From positions 3,100,001 to 3,164,000 of the forward strand of contig OY987230.1 of assembly GCA_963920705.1 (NCBI GenBank): DNA of 64,000 nt, given 5' to 3'. A program made the position numbers and the translations under genes. The notes under the pieces are model-generated. The model made no database searches. It saw nothing but the letters and a program-made list of their open reading frames with translations, and was not told the DNA's origin. Shown in pieces: positions 23,589-37,757 of this stretch (positions are counted from its first letter, which is position 1; each line of letters begins with the position of its first letter). Source of the DNA: Odiellus spinosus. Lineage: Eukaryota; Arthropoda; Arachnida; Opiliones; Phalangiidae.

Positions 23589-26500
23589 GTTTTTCAACGG
23601 ATTTTCCAAAACTCTTGATTTTCAGATATACCAATATTTGCTCTTTCGAGTGGTCTTAATTTTGTCTAAATCGCTTAAAAATCAAAAGTTTTGTGTCCAT
23701 TTGAATCCAATAATCTTGGATTTTTAAGCGTTTTTGCTTTATTTTAACCAATTTTATATTTGTCACAATTTTGCAATTTAGACAAAACCAAAGTCATTCG
23801 AAAGAGCAATTAATGGACAGTTTAAATAATAAGAGTTTTCAAAAATCCGTTGAAAAACATGGAAAATATGGACAATTCAAAAAACATCTAATATCAAAAA
23901 GCGAATTTTGAAAATCTGAAATTTGACTATTTTGATATTCTATGATTTCTTGAATTGGCCATATTTTTCTTGTTTTTCAACGGATTTTCCAAAACTATTG
24001 ATTTTTAGATAGACCAAAATTTGGTCTTTCGAGTGGTCTTAATTTTGTCTAAATCGCTTAAAATTCAAAAGTTTTGTGTCCATTTGAATCCAATAATCTT
24101 GGATTTTTAAGCGTTTTTGCTTAATTTTAACCAATTTTATATTTGTCACAATTTTGCAATTTAGACAAAACCAAAGTCATTCGAAAGAGCAATTAATGGA
24201 CAGTCTAAATAATAAGAGTTTTCAAAAATCCGTTGAAAAACAAGAAAAATATGGCCAATTCAAGAAATCATAGAATATCAAAATAGTCAAATTTCAGATT
24301 TTCAAAATTCGCTTTTTGATATTAGATGTTTTTTGAATTGTCCATATTTTCCATGTTTTTCAACGGATTTTTGAAAACTCTTATTATTTAAACTGTCCAT
24401 TAATTGCTCTTTCGGATGACTTTGGTTTTGTCTAAATTGCAAAATTGTGACAAATATAAAATTGGTTAAAATTAAACAAAAACGCTTAAAAATCCAAGAT
24501 TATTGGATTCAAATGGACACAAAACTTTTGATTTTTAAGCGATTTAAACAAAATTAAGACCACTCGAAAGAGCAAATATTGCTCTATCTAAAAAACAAGA
24601 GTTTTGGAAAATCCGTTGAAAAACATGGAAAATATGGACAATTCAAAAAACATCTAATATCAAAAAGCGAATTTTGAAAATCTGAAATTTGACTATTTTT
24701 ATATTCTATGATTTCTTGAATTGGCCATATTTTTCTTGTTTTTCAACGGATTTTTGAAAACTCTTATTATTTAGACTGTCCATTAATTGCTCTTTCGAAT
24801 GACTTTGGTTTTGTCTAAATTGCCAAAACGTGACAAATATAAAATTGTTTAAAATTAAGCAAAAACGCTTAAAAATCCAAGATTATTGGATTCAAATGGA
24901 CACAAAACTTTTGATTTTTAAGCGATTTAGACAAAATTAAGACCACTCGAAAGAGCAAATATTGGTCTATCTGAAAATCAAGAGTTTTGGAAAATCCGTT
25001 GAAAAACATGGAAAATATGGACAATTCAAAAAACATCTAATATCAAAAAGCGAATTTTGAAAATCTGAAATTTGACTATTTTGATATTCTATGATTTCTT
25101 GAATTGGCCATATTTTTCTTGTTTTTCAACGGATTTTTGAAAACTCTTATTATTTAGACTGTCCATTAATTGCTCTTTCGAATGACTTTGGTTTTGTCTA
25201 AATTGCCAAAACGTGACAAATATAAAATTGGTTAAAATTAAGCAAAAACGCTTAAAAATCCAAGATTATTGGATTCAAATGGACACAAAACTTTTGAATT
25301 TTAAGCGATTTAGACAAAATTAAAACCACTCGAAAGAGCAAATATTGCTCTATCTAAAAAACAAGAGTTTTGGAAAATCCGTTGAAAAACATGGAAAATA
25401 TGGACAATTCAAGAAACATCTAATATCAAAAAGCGAATTTTGAAAATCTGAAATTTGACTATTTTGATATTCTATGATTTCTTGAATTGGCCATATTTTT
25501 CTTGTTTTTCAACGGATTTTTGAAAACTCTTATTATTTAGACTGTCCATTAATTGCTCTTTCGAATGACTTTGGTTTTGTCTAAATTGCCAAAACGTGAC
25601 AAATATAAAATTGGTTAAAATTAAGCAAAAACGCTTAAAAATCCATGATTATTGGATTCAAATGGACACAAAACTTTTGAATTTTAAGCGATTTAGACAA
25701 AATTAAGACCACTCGAAAGACCAAATTTTGGTCTATCTAAAAAACAATAGTTTTGGAAAATCCGTTGAAAAACAAGAAAAATATGGCCAATTCAAGAAAT
25801 CATACAATATCAAAATAGTCAAATTTCAGATTTTCAAAATTCGCTTTTTGATATTAGATGTTTTTTGAATTGTCCATATTTTCCATGTTTTTCAACGGAT
25901 TTTTGAAAACTCTTATTATTTAAACTGTCCATTAATTGCTCTTTCGAATGACTTTGGTTTTGTCTAAATTGCAAAATTGTGACAAATATAAAATTGGTTA
26001 AAATTAAGCAAAAACGCTTAAAAATCCAAGATTATTGGATTCAAATGGACACAAAACTTTTGATTTTTAAGCGATTTAGACAAAATTAAGACCACTCGAA
26101 AGACCAAATTTTTGTCTATCTAAAAAACAAGAGTTTTGGAAAATCCGTTGAAAAACATGGAAAATATGGACAATTCAAAAAACATCTAATATCAAAAAGC
26201 GAATTTTGAAAATCTGAAATTTGACTATTTTGATATTCTATGATTTCTTGAATTGGCCATATTTTTCTTGTTTTTCAACGGATTTTTGAAAACTCTTATT
26301 ATTTAGACTGTCCATTAATTGCTCTTTCGAATGACTTTGGTTTTGTCTAAATTGCCAAAACGTGACAAATATAAAATTGGTTAAAATTAAGCAAAAACGC
26401 TTAAAAATCCAAGATTATTGGATTCAAATGGACACAAAACTTTTGAATTTTATGCGATTTAGACAAAATTAAGACCACTCGAAAGACCAAATTTTGGTCT

Positions 26501-26652
26501 ATCTAAAAAACAATAGTTTTGGAAAATCCGTTGAAAAACAAGAAAAATATGGCCAATTCTAGAAATCATACAATATCAAAATAGTCAAATTTCAGATTTT
26601 AAAAATTCGCTTTTTGATATTAGATGTTTTTTGAATTGTCCATATTTTCCAT
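23589..26652. repeat. Higher-order repeat A, 8-unit copy 2
   Basis: Markers are at 23695, 24078, 24504, 24887, 25270, 25653, 26036 and 26419, each exactly 3064 bp after its counterpart in the preceding copy. The shared private variants (TTCGGATGAC, TTTAAACAAAATTAAG) show recent duplication of the whole block. Confidence 0.92.
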
Positions 26653-29600
26653 GTTTTTCAACGGATTTTCCAAAACTCTTGATTTTCAGATAGACCAATA
26701 TTTGCTCTTTCGAGTGGTCTTAATTTTGTCTAAATCGCTTAAAAATCAAAAGTTTTGTGTCCATTTGAATCCAATAATCTTGGATTTTTAAGCGTTTTTG
26801 CTTTATTTTAACCAATTTTATATTTGTCACAATTTTGCAATTTAGACAAAACCAAAGTCATTCGAAAGAGCAATTAATGGACAGTTTAAATAATAAGAGT
26901 TTTCAAAAATCCGTTGAAAAACATGGAAAATATGGACAATTCAAAAAACATCTAATATCAAAAAGCGAATATTGAAAATCTGAAATTTGACTATTTTGAT
27001 ATTGTATGATTTCTTGAATTGGCCATATTTTTCTTGTTTTTCAACGGATTTTCCAAAACTATTGTTTTTTAGATAGACCAAAATTTGGTCTTTCGAGTGG
27101 TCTTAATTTTGTCCAAATCGCTTAAAATTCAAAAGTTTTGTGTCCATTTGAATCCAATAATCTTGGATTTTTAAGCGTTTTTGCTTAATTTTAACCAATT
27201 TTATATTTGTCACGTTTTGGCAATTTAGACAAAACCAAAGTCATTCGAAAGAGCAATTAATGGACAGTCTAAATAATAAGAGTTTTCAAAAATCCGTTGA
27301 AAAACAAGAAAAATTAGGACAATTCAAGAAATCATAGAATATCAAAATAGTCAAATTTCAGATTTTCAAAATTCGCTTTTTGATATAAGATGTTTTTTGA
27401 ATTGGCATTATTTTTCTTGTTTTTCAACGGATTTTTGAAAACTCTTATTATTAAGACTGTCCATTAATTGCTCTTTCGAATGACTTTGTTTTTGTCTAAA
27501 TTGCAAAATTGTGACAAATATAAAATTGGTTAAAATTAAGCAAAAACGCTTAAAAATCCAAGATTATTGGATTCAAATGGACACAAAACTTTTGATTTTT
27601 AAGCGATTTAGACAAAATTAAGACCACTCGAAAGAGCAAATATTGGTTTATCTGAAAATCAAGAGTTTTGGAAAATCCGTTGAAAAACATGGAAAATATG
27701 GACAATTCAAAAAACATCTAATATCAAAAAGCGAATTTTGAAAATCTGAAATTTGACTATTTTGATATTCTATGATTTCTTGAATTGGCCATATTTTTCT
27801 TGTTTTTCAACGGATTTTCCAAATTTATTGTTTTTTAGATAGACCAAAATTTGGTCTTTCGAGTGGTCTTAATTTTGTCTAAATCGCTTAAAATTCAAAA
27901 GTTTTGTGTCCATTTGAATCCAATAATCTTGGATTTTTAAGCGTTTTTGCTTAATTTTAACCAATTTTATATTTGTCACAATTTTGCAATTTAGACAAAA
28001 CCAAAGTCATTCGAAAGAGCAATTAATGGACAGTCTAAATAATAAGAGTTTTCAAAAATCCGTTGAAAAACAAGAAAAATATGGCCAATTCAAGAAATCA
28101 TAGAATATCAAAATAGTCAAATTTCAGATTTTCAAAATTCGCTTTTTGATATTAGATGTTTTTTGAATTGTCCATATTTTCCATGTTTTTCAACGGATTT
28201 TTGAAAACTCTTATTATTTAAACTGTCCATTAATTGCTCTTTCGAATGACTTTGGTTTTGTCTAAATTGCAAAATTGTGACAAATATAAAATTGGTTAAA
28301 ATTAAGCAAAAACGCTTAAAAATCCAAGATTATTGGATTCAAATGGACACAAAACTTTTGAATTTTAAGCGATTTAGACAAAATTAAGACCACTCGAAAG
28401 ACCAAATTTTGGTCTATCTAAAAAACAAGAGTTTTGGAAAATCAGTTGAAAAACATGGAAAATATGGACAATTCAAAAAGCATCTAATATCAAAAAGCGA
28501 ATTTTGAAAATCTGAAATTTGACTATTTTGATATTCTATGATTTCTTGAATTGGCCATATTTTTCTTGTTTTTCAACGGATTTTTGAAAACTCTTATTAT
28601 TTAAACTGTCCATTAATTGCTCTTTCGAATGACTTTGGTTTTGTCTAAATTGCAAAATTGTGACAAATATAAAATTGGTTAAAATTAAGCAAAAACGCTT
28701 AAAAATCCAAGATTATTGGATTCAAATGGACACAAAACTTTTGAATTTTAAGCGATTTAGACAAAATTAAGACCACTCGAAAGACCAAATTTTGGTCTAT
28801 CTAAAAAACAAGAGTTTTGGAAAATCAGTTGAAAAACATGGAAAATATGGACAATTCAAAAAGCATCTAATATCAAAAAGCGAATTTTGAAAATCTGAAA
28901 TTTGACTATTTTGATATTCTATGATTTCTTGAATTGGCCATATTTTTCTTGTTTTTCAACGGATTTTTGAAAACTCTTATTATTTAGACTGTCCATTAAT
29001 TGCTCTTTAGAATGACTTTGGTTTTGTCTAAATTGCAAAATTGTGACAAATATAAAATTGGTTAAAATTAAGCAAAAACGCTTAAAAATCCAAGATTATT
29101 GGATTCAAATGGACACAAAACTTTTGAATTTTAAGCGATTTAGACAAAATTAAGACCACTCGAAAGACCAAATTTTGGTCTATCTAAAAAACAATAGTTT
29201 TGGAAAATCCGTTGAAAAACAAGAAAAATATGGCCAATTCAAGAAATCATACAATATCAAAATAGTCAAATTTCAGATTTTAAAAATTCGCTTTTTGATA
29301 TTAGATGTTTTTTGAATTGTCCATATTTTCCATGTTTTTCAACGGATTTTCCAAAACTCTTGTTTTTTAGATAGACCAATATTTGCTCTTTCGAGTGGTC
29401 TTAATTTTGTCTAAATCGCTTAAAATTCAAAAGTTTTGTGTCCATTTGAATCCAATAATCTTGGATTTTTAAGCGTTTTTGCTTAATTTTAACCAATTTT
29501 ATATTTGTCACAATTTTGCAATTTAGACAAAACCAAAGTCATTCGAAAGAGCAATTAATGGACAGTCTAAATAATAAGAGTTTTCAAAAATCCGTTGAAA

Positions 29601-30865
29601 AACAAGAAAAATGTGGACAATTCAAGAAATCATAGAATATCAAAATAGTCAAATTTCAGATTTTCAAAATTCGCTTTTTGATATTAGATGTTTTTTGAAT
29701 TGGCCATATTTTTCTTGTTTTTCAACGGATTTTTGAAAACTCTTATTATTTAGACTGTCCATTAATTGCTCTTTCGAATGACTTTGGTTTTGTCTAAATT
29801 GCCAAAACGTGACAAATATAAAATTGGTTAAAATTAAGCAAAAACGCTTAAAAATCCATGATTATTGGATTCAAATGGACACAAAACTTTTGAATTTTAA
29901 GCGATTTAGACAAAATTAAGACCACTCGAAAGACCAAATTTTGGTCTATCTAAAAAACAATAGTTTTGGAAAATCCGTTGAAAAACAAGAAAAATATGGC
30001 CAATTCAAGAAATCATACAATATCAAAATAGTCAAATTTCAGATTTTCAAAATTCGCTTTTTGATATTAGATGTTTTTTGAATTGTCCATATTTTCCATG
30101 TTTTTCAACGGATTTTTGAAAACTCTTATTATTTAAACTGTCCATTAATTGCTCTTTCGAATGACTTTGGTTTTGTCTAAATTGCAAAATTGTGACAAAT
30201 ATAAAATTGGTTAAAATTAAGCAAAAACGCTTAAAAATCCAAGATTATTGGATTCAAATGGACACAAAACTTTTGATTTTTAAGCGATTTAGACAAAATT
30301 AAGACCACTCGAAAGACCAAATTTTTGTCTATCTAAAAAACAAGAGTTTTGGAAAATCCGTTGAAAAACATGGAAAATATGGACAATTCAAAAAACATCT
30401 AATATCAAAAAGCGAATTTTGAAAATCTGAAATTTGACTATTTTGATATTCTATGATTTCTTGAATTGGCCATATTTTTCTTGTTTTTCAACGGATTTTT
30501 GAAAACTCTTATTATTTAGACTGTCCATTAATTGCTCTTTCGAATGACTTTGGTTTTGTCTAAATTGCCAAAACGTGACAAATATAAAATTGGTTAAAAT
30601 TAAGCAAAAACGCTTAAAAATCCAAGATTATTGGATTCAAATGGACACAAAACTTTTGAATTTTATGCGATTTAGACAAAATTAAGACCACTCGAAAGAC
30701 CAAATTTTGGTCTATCTAAAAAACAATAGTTTTGGAAAATCCGTTGAAAAACAAGAAAAATATGGCCAATTCTAGAAATCATACAATATCAAAATAGTCA
30801 AATTTCAGATTTTAAAAATTCGCTTTTTGATATTAGATGTTTTTTGAATTGTCCATATTTTCCAT
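26653..30865. repeat. Higher-order repeat B, 11-unit copy
   Basis: Connector order is R R F R F F F R F F F (26759 to 30632), 4213 bp. Private variants are GAAAAATTAGGACAATT at about 27309, GGCATTATTTTTC at about 27406, CCAAATTTATTG at about 27820, and two adjacent AAAAAGCATCTAAT units (about 28475 and 28858). Its last three forward units match units at 25653-26419 of family A, so B grew partly from A. Confidence 0.88.
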
Positions 30866-33546
30866 GTTTTTCAACGGATTTTCCAAAACTCTTGATTTTC
30901 AGATAGACCAATATTTGCTCTTTCGAGTGGTCTTAATTTTGTCTAAATCGCTTAAAAATCAAAAGTTTTGTGTCCATTTGAATCCAATAATCTTGGATTT
31001 TTAAGCGTTTTTGCTTTATTTTAACCAATTTTATATTTGTCACAATTTTGCAATTTAGACAAAACCAAAGTCATTTGAAAGAGCAATTAATGGACAGTTT
31101 AAATAATAAGAGTTTTCAAAAATCCGTTGAAAAACATGGAAAATATGGACAATTCAAAAAACATCTAATATCAAAAAGCGAATATTGAAAATCTGAAATT
31201 TGACTATTTTGATATTGTATGATTTCTTGAATTGGCCATATTTTTCTTGTTTTTCAACGGATTTTCCAAAACTATTGTTTTTTAGATAGACCAAAATTTG
31301 GTCTTTCGAGTGGTCTTAATTTTGTCCAAATCGCTTAAAATTCAAAAGTTTTGTGTCCATTTGAATCCAATAATCTTGGATTTTTAAGCGTTTTTGCTTA
31401 ATTTTAACCAATTTTATATTTGTCACGTTTTGGCAATTTAGACAAAACCAAAGTCATTCGAAAGAGCAATTAATGGACAGTCTAAATAATAAGAGTTTTC
31501 AAAAATCCGTTGAAAAACAAGAAAAATTAGGACAATTCAAGAAATCATAGAATATCAAAATAGTCAAATTTCAGATTTTCAAAATTCGCTTTTTGATATA
31601 AGATGTTTTTTGAATTGGCATTATTTTTCTTGTTTTTCAACGGATTTTTGAAAACTCTTATTATTAAGACTGTCCATTAAATGCTCTTTCGAATGACTTT
31701 GTTTTTGTCTAAATTGCAAAATTGTGACAAATATAAAATTGGTTAAAATTAAGCAAAAACGCTTAAAAATCCAAGATTATTGGATTCAAATGGACACAAA
31801 ACTTTTGATTTTTAAGCGATTTAGACAAAATTAAGACCACTCGAAAGAGCAAATATTGGTTTATCTGAAAATCAAGAGTTTTGGAAAATCCGTTGAAAAA
31901 CATGGAAAATATGGACAATTCAAAAAACATCTAATATCAAAAAGCGAATTTTGAAAATCTGAAATTTGACTATTTTGATATTCTATGATTTCTTGAATTG
32001 GCCATATTTTTCTTGTTTTTCAACGGATTTTCCAAATTTATTGTTTTTTAGATAGACCAAAATTTGGTCTTTCGAGTGGTCTTAATTTTGTCTAAATCGC
32101 TTAAAATTCAAAAGTTTTGTGTCCATTTGAATCCAATAATCTTGGATTTTTAAGCGTTTTTGCTTAATTTTAACCAATTTTATATTTGTCACAATTTTGC
32201 AATTTAGACAAAACCAAAGTCATTCGAAAGAGCAATTAATGGACAGTCTAAATAATAAGAGTTTTCAAAAATCCGTTGAAAAACAAGAAAAATATGGCCA
32301 ATTCAAGAAATCATAGAATATCAAAATAGTCAAATTTCAGATTTTCAAAATTCGCTTTTTGATATTAGATGTTTTTTGAATTGTCCATATTTTCCATGTT
32401 TTTCAACGGATTTTTGAAAACTCTTATTATTTAAACTGTCCATTAATTGCTCTTTCGAATGACTTTGGTTTTGTCTAAATTGCAAAATTGTGACAAATAT
32501 AAAATTGGTTAAAATTAAGCAAAAACGCTTAAAAATCCAAGATTATTGGATTCAAATGGACACAAAACTTTTGAATTTTAAGCGATTTAGACAAAATTAA
32601 GACCACTCGAAAGACCAAATTTTGGTCTATCTAAAAAACAAGAGTTTTGGAAAATCAGTTGAAAAACATGGAAAATATGGACAATTCAAAAAGCATCTAA
32701 TATCAAAAAGCGAATTTTGAAAATCTGAAATTTGACTATTTTGATATTCTATGATTTCTTGAATTGGCCATATTTTTCTTGTTTTTCAACGGATTTTTGA
32801 AAACTCTTATTATTTAGACTGTCCATTAATTGCTCTTTAGAATGACTTTGGTTTTGTCTAAATTGCAAAATTGTGACAAATATAAAATTGGTTAAAATTA
32901 AGCAAAAACGCTTAAAAATCCAAGATTATTGGATTCAAATGGACACAAAACTTTTGAATTTTAAGCGATTTAGACAAAATTAAGACCACTCGAAAGACCA
33001 AATTTTGGTCTATCTAAAAAACAATAGTTTTGGAAAATCCGTTGAAAAAGAAGAAAAATATGGCCAATTCAAGAAATCATACAATATCAAAATAGTCAAA
33101 TTTCAGATTTTAAAAATTCGCTTTTTGATATTAGATGTTTTTTGAATTGTCCATATTTTCCATGTTTTTCAACGGATTTTCCAAAACTCTTGTTTTTTAG
33201 ATAGACCAATATTTGCTCTTTCGAGTGGTCTTAATTTTGTCTAAATCGCTTAAAATTCAAAAGTTTTGTGTCCATTTGAATCCAATAATCTTGGATTTTT
33301 AAGCGTTTTTGCTTAATTTTAACCAATTTTATATTTGTCACAATTTTGCAATTTAGACAAAACCAAAGTCATTCGAAAGAGCAATTAATGGACAGTCTAA
33401 ATAATAAGAGTTTTCAAAAATCCGTTGAAAAACAAGAAAAATGTGGACAATTCAAGAAATCATAGAATATCAAAATAGTCAAATTTCAGATTTTCAAAAT
33501 TCGCTTTTTGATATTAGATGTTTTTTGAATTGGCCATATTTTTCTT
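30866..33546. repeat. Higher-order repeat B, shortened second copy
   Basis: Markers 30972, 31355, 31781, 32121 and 32547 lie 4213 bp after those of the first copy. From 32930 on the offset becomes 3830 bp, so one of the two AAAAAGCATCTAAT units is missing. All private variants of copy 1 recur, including GAAAAATTAGGACAATT near 31523. Similarity stops after the core before 33546. Confidence 0.87.
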
Positions 33547-36500
33547 GTTTTTCAACGGATTTTTGAAAACTCTTATTATTAAGACTGTCCATTAATTGCT
33601 CTTTCGAATGACTTTGTTTTTGTCTAAATTGCAAAATTGTGACAAATATAAAATTGGTTAAAATTAAGCAAAAACGCTTAAAAATCCAAGATTATTGGAT
33701 TCAAATGGACACAAAACTTTTGAATTTTAAGCGATTTAGACAAAATTAAGACCACTCGAAAGAGCAAATATTGGTCTATCTAAAAAACAAGAGTTTTGGA
33801 AAATCCGTTGAAAAACATGGAAAATATGGACAATTCAAAAAACATCTAATATCAAAAAGCGAATTTTTAAAATCTGAAATTTGACTATTTTGATATTGTA
33901 TGATTTCTTGAATTGGCCATATTTTTCTTGTTTTTCAACGGATTTTCCAAAACTATTGTTTTTTAGATAGACCAAAATTTGTTCTTTCGAGTGGTCTTAA
34001 TTTTGTCTAAATCGCTTAAAATTCAAAAGTTTTGTGTCCATTTGAATAAAATAATCTTGGATTTTTAAGCGTTTTTGCTTAATTTTAACCAATTTTATAT
34101 TTGTCACAATTTTGCAATTTAGACAAAACCAAAGTCATTCGAAAGAGCAATTAATGGACAGTCTAAATAATAAGAGTTTTCAAAAATCCGTTGAAAAACA
34201 AGAAAAATATGGCCAATTCAAGAAATCATAGAATATCTAAATAGTCAAATTTCAGATTTTCAAAATTCGCTTTTTGATATTAGATGTTTTTTGAATTGTC
34301 CATATTTTCCATGTTTTTCAACGGATTTTTGAAAACTCTTATTATTTAAACTGTCCATTAATTGCTCTTTCGAATGACTTTGGTTTTGTCTAAATTGCAA
34401 AATTGTGACAAATATAAAATTGGTTAAAATTAAGCAAAAACGCTTAAAAATCCAAGATTATTGGATTCAAATGGACACAAAACTTTTGAATTTTAAGCGA
34501 TTTAGACAAAATTAAGACCACTCGAAAGAGCAAATATTGGTCTATCTAAAAAACAAGAGTTTTGGAAAATCCGTTGAAAAACATGGAAAATATGGACAAT
34601 TCAAAAAACATCTAATATCAAAAAGCGAATTTTTAAAATCTGAAATTTGACTATTTTGATATTGTATGATTTCTTTAATTGGCCATATTTTTCTTGTTTT
34701 TCAACGGATTTTCCAAAACTATTGTTTTTTAGATAGACCAAAATTTGGTCTTTCGAGTGGTCTTAATTTTGTCTAAATCGCTTAAAATTCAAAAGTTTTG
34801 TGTCCATTTGAATCCAATAATCTTGGATTTTTAAGCGTTTTTGCTTAATTTTAACCAATTTTATATTTGTCACAATTTTGCAATTTAGACAAAACCAAAG
34901 TCATTCGAAAGAGCAATTAATGGACAGTTTAAATAATAAGAGTTTTCAAAAATCCGTTGAAAAACATGGAAAATATGGCCAATTCAAGAAATCTTAGAAT
35001 ATCAAAATAGTCAAATTTCAGATTTTCAAAATTCGCTTTTTGATATTAGATGTTTTAGAATTGTCCATCTTTTCCATGTTTTTCAACGGATTTTCCAAAA
35101 CTCTTGTTTTTTAGATAGACCAAAATTTGGTCTTTCGAGTGGTCTTAATTTTGTCTAAATCGCTTAAAAATCAAAAGTTTTGTGTCCATTTGAATCCAAT
35201 AATCTTGGATTTTTAAGCGTTTTTGCTTAATTTTAACCAATTTTATATTTGTCACAATTTTGCAATTTAGACAAAACCAAAGTCATTCGAAAGAGCAATT
35301 AATGGACAGTTTAAAAAATAAGATTTTTCAAAAATCCGTTGAAAAACATGGAAAATATGGACAATTCAAAAAACATCTAATATCAAAAAGCGAATTTTGA
35401 AAATCTGAAATTTGACTATTTTGATATTGTATGAATTCTTGAATTGGCCATATTTTTCTTGTTTTTCAACGGATTTTCCAAAACTATTGTTTTTTAGATA
35501 GACCAAAATTTGGTCTTTCGAGTGGTCTTAATTTTGTCTAAATCGCTTAAAATTCAAAAGTTTTGTGTCCATTTGAATCCAATAATCTTGGATTTTTAAG
35601 CGTTTTTGCTTAATTTTAACCAATTTTATATTTGTCACGTTTTGGCAATTTAGACAAAACCAAAGTCATTCGAAAGAGCAATTAATGGACAGTCTAAATA
35701 ATAAGATTTTTCAAAAATCCGTTGAAAAACAAGAAAAATGTGGACAATTCAAGAAATCATAGAATATCAAAATAGTCAAATTTCAGATTTTCAAAATTCG
35801 CTTTTTGATATTAGATGTTTTTTTAATTGGCCATATTTTTCTTGTTTTTCAACGGATTTTTGAAAACTCTTATTATTAAGACTGTCCATTAATTGCTCTT
35901 TCGAATGACTTTGTTTTTGTCTAAATTGCAAAATTGTGACAAATATAAAATTGGTTAAAATTAAGCAAAAACGCTTAAAAATCCAAGATTATTGGATTCA
36001 AATGGACACAAAACCTTTGATTTTTAAGCGATTTAGACAAAATTAAGACCACTCGAAAGAGCAAATATTGGTCTATCTGAAAATCAAGAGTTTTGGAAAA
36101 TCCGTTGAAAAACATGGAAAATATGGACAATTCAAAAAACATCTAATATCAAAAAGCGAATTTTGAAAATCTGAAATTTGACTATTTTGATATTGTATGA
36201 TTTCTTGAATTGGCCATATTTTTCTTGTTTTTCAACGGATTTTCCAAAACTATTGTTTTTTAGATAGACCAAAATTTGGTCTTTCGAATGGTCTTAATTT
36301 TGTCTAAATCGCTTAAAATTCAAAAGTTTTGTGTCCATTTGAATCCAATAATCTTGGATTTTTAAGCGTTTTTGCTTAATTTTAACCAATTTTATATTTG
36401 TCACGTTTTGGCAATTTAGACAAAACCAAAGTCATTCGAAAGAGCAATTAATGGACAGTCTAAATAATAAGAGTTTTCAAAAATCCGTTGAAAAACAAGA

Positions 36501-37757
36501 AAAATATGGCCAATTCAAGAAATCATAGAATATCAAAATAGTCAAATTTCAGATTTTCAAAATTCGCTTTTTGATATTAGATGTTTTTGAATTGTCCATA
36601 TTTTCCATGTTTTTCAACGGATTTTCCAAAACTCTTGTTTTTTAGATAGACCAAAATTTGGTCTTTCGAGTGGTCTTAATTTTGTCTAAATCGCTTAAAA
36701 TTCAAAAGTTTTGTGTCCATTTGAATCCAATAATCTTGGATTTTTAAGCGTTTTTGCTTAATTTTAACCAATTTTATATTTGTCACAATTTTGCAATTTA
36801 GACAAAACCAAAGTCATTCGAAAGAGCAATTAATGGACAGTTTAAATAATAAGAGTTTTCAAAAATCCGTTGAAAAACATGGAAAATATGGACAATTCAA
36901 AAAACATCTAATATCAAAAAGCGAATTTTGAAAATCTGAAATTTGACTATTTTGATATTGTATGATTTCTTGAATTGGCCATATTTTTCTTGTTTTTCAA
37001 CGGATTTTCCAAAACTATTGTTTTTTAGATAGACCAAAATTTGGTCTTTCGAATGGTCTTAATTTTGTCTAAATCGCTTAAAATTCAAAAGTTTTGTGTC
37101 CATTTGAATCCAATAATCTTGGATTTTTAAGCGTTTTTGCTTAATTTTAACCAATTTTATATTTGTCACGTTTTGGCAATTTAGACAAAACCAAAGTCAT
37201 TCGAAAGAGCAATTAATGGACAGTCTAAATAATAAGAGTTTTCAAAAATCCGTTGAAAAACAAGAAAAATATGGCCAATTCAAGAAATCATAGAATATCA
37301 AAATAGTCAAATTTCAGATTTTCAAAATTCGCTTTTTGATATTAGATGTTTTTTGAATTGTCCATATTTTCCATGTTTTTCAACGGATTTTTGAAAACTC
37401 TTATTATTAAGACTGTCCATTAATTGCTCTTTCGAATGACTTTGTTTTTGTCTAAATTGCAAAATTGTGACAAATATAAAATTGGTTAAAATTAAGCAAA
37501 AACGCTTAAAAATCCAAGATTATTGGATTCAAATGGACACAAAACTTTTGATTTTTAAGCGATTTAGACAAAATTAAGACCACTTGAAAGAGCAAATATT
37601 GGTCTATCTGAAAATCAAGAGTTTTGGAAAATCCGTTGAAAAACATGGAAAATATGGACAATTCAAAAAACATCTAATATCATAAAGCGAATTTTGAAAA
37701 TCTGAAATTTGACTATTTTGATATTGTATGATTTCTTGAATTGGCCATATTTTTCTT
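33547..37757. repeat. Satellite block, irregular connector order
   Basis: Connector order is F 33696, R 34036, F 34462, R 34802, R 35184, R 35567, F 35993, R 36333, R 36715, R 37098, F 37524. Parts resemble family C: the R R R F run with a GATGTTTTAGAATTG core near 35049 corresponds to the GATGATTTAGAATTG core of the C copies. It looks like a precursor or degraded version. A unit at about 34049 reads GAATAAAATAATC. There is no non-satellite sequence. Confidence 0.9.
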
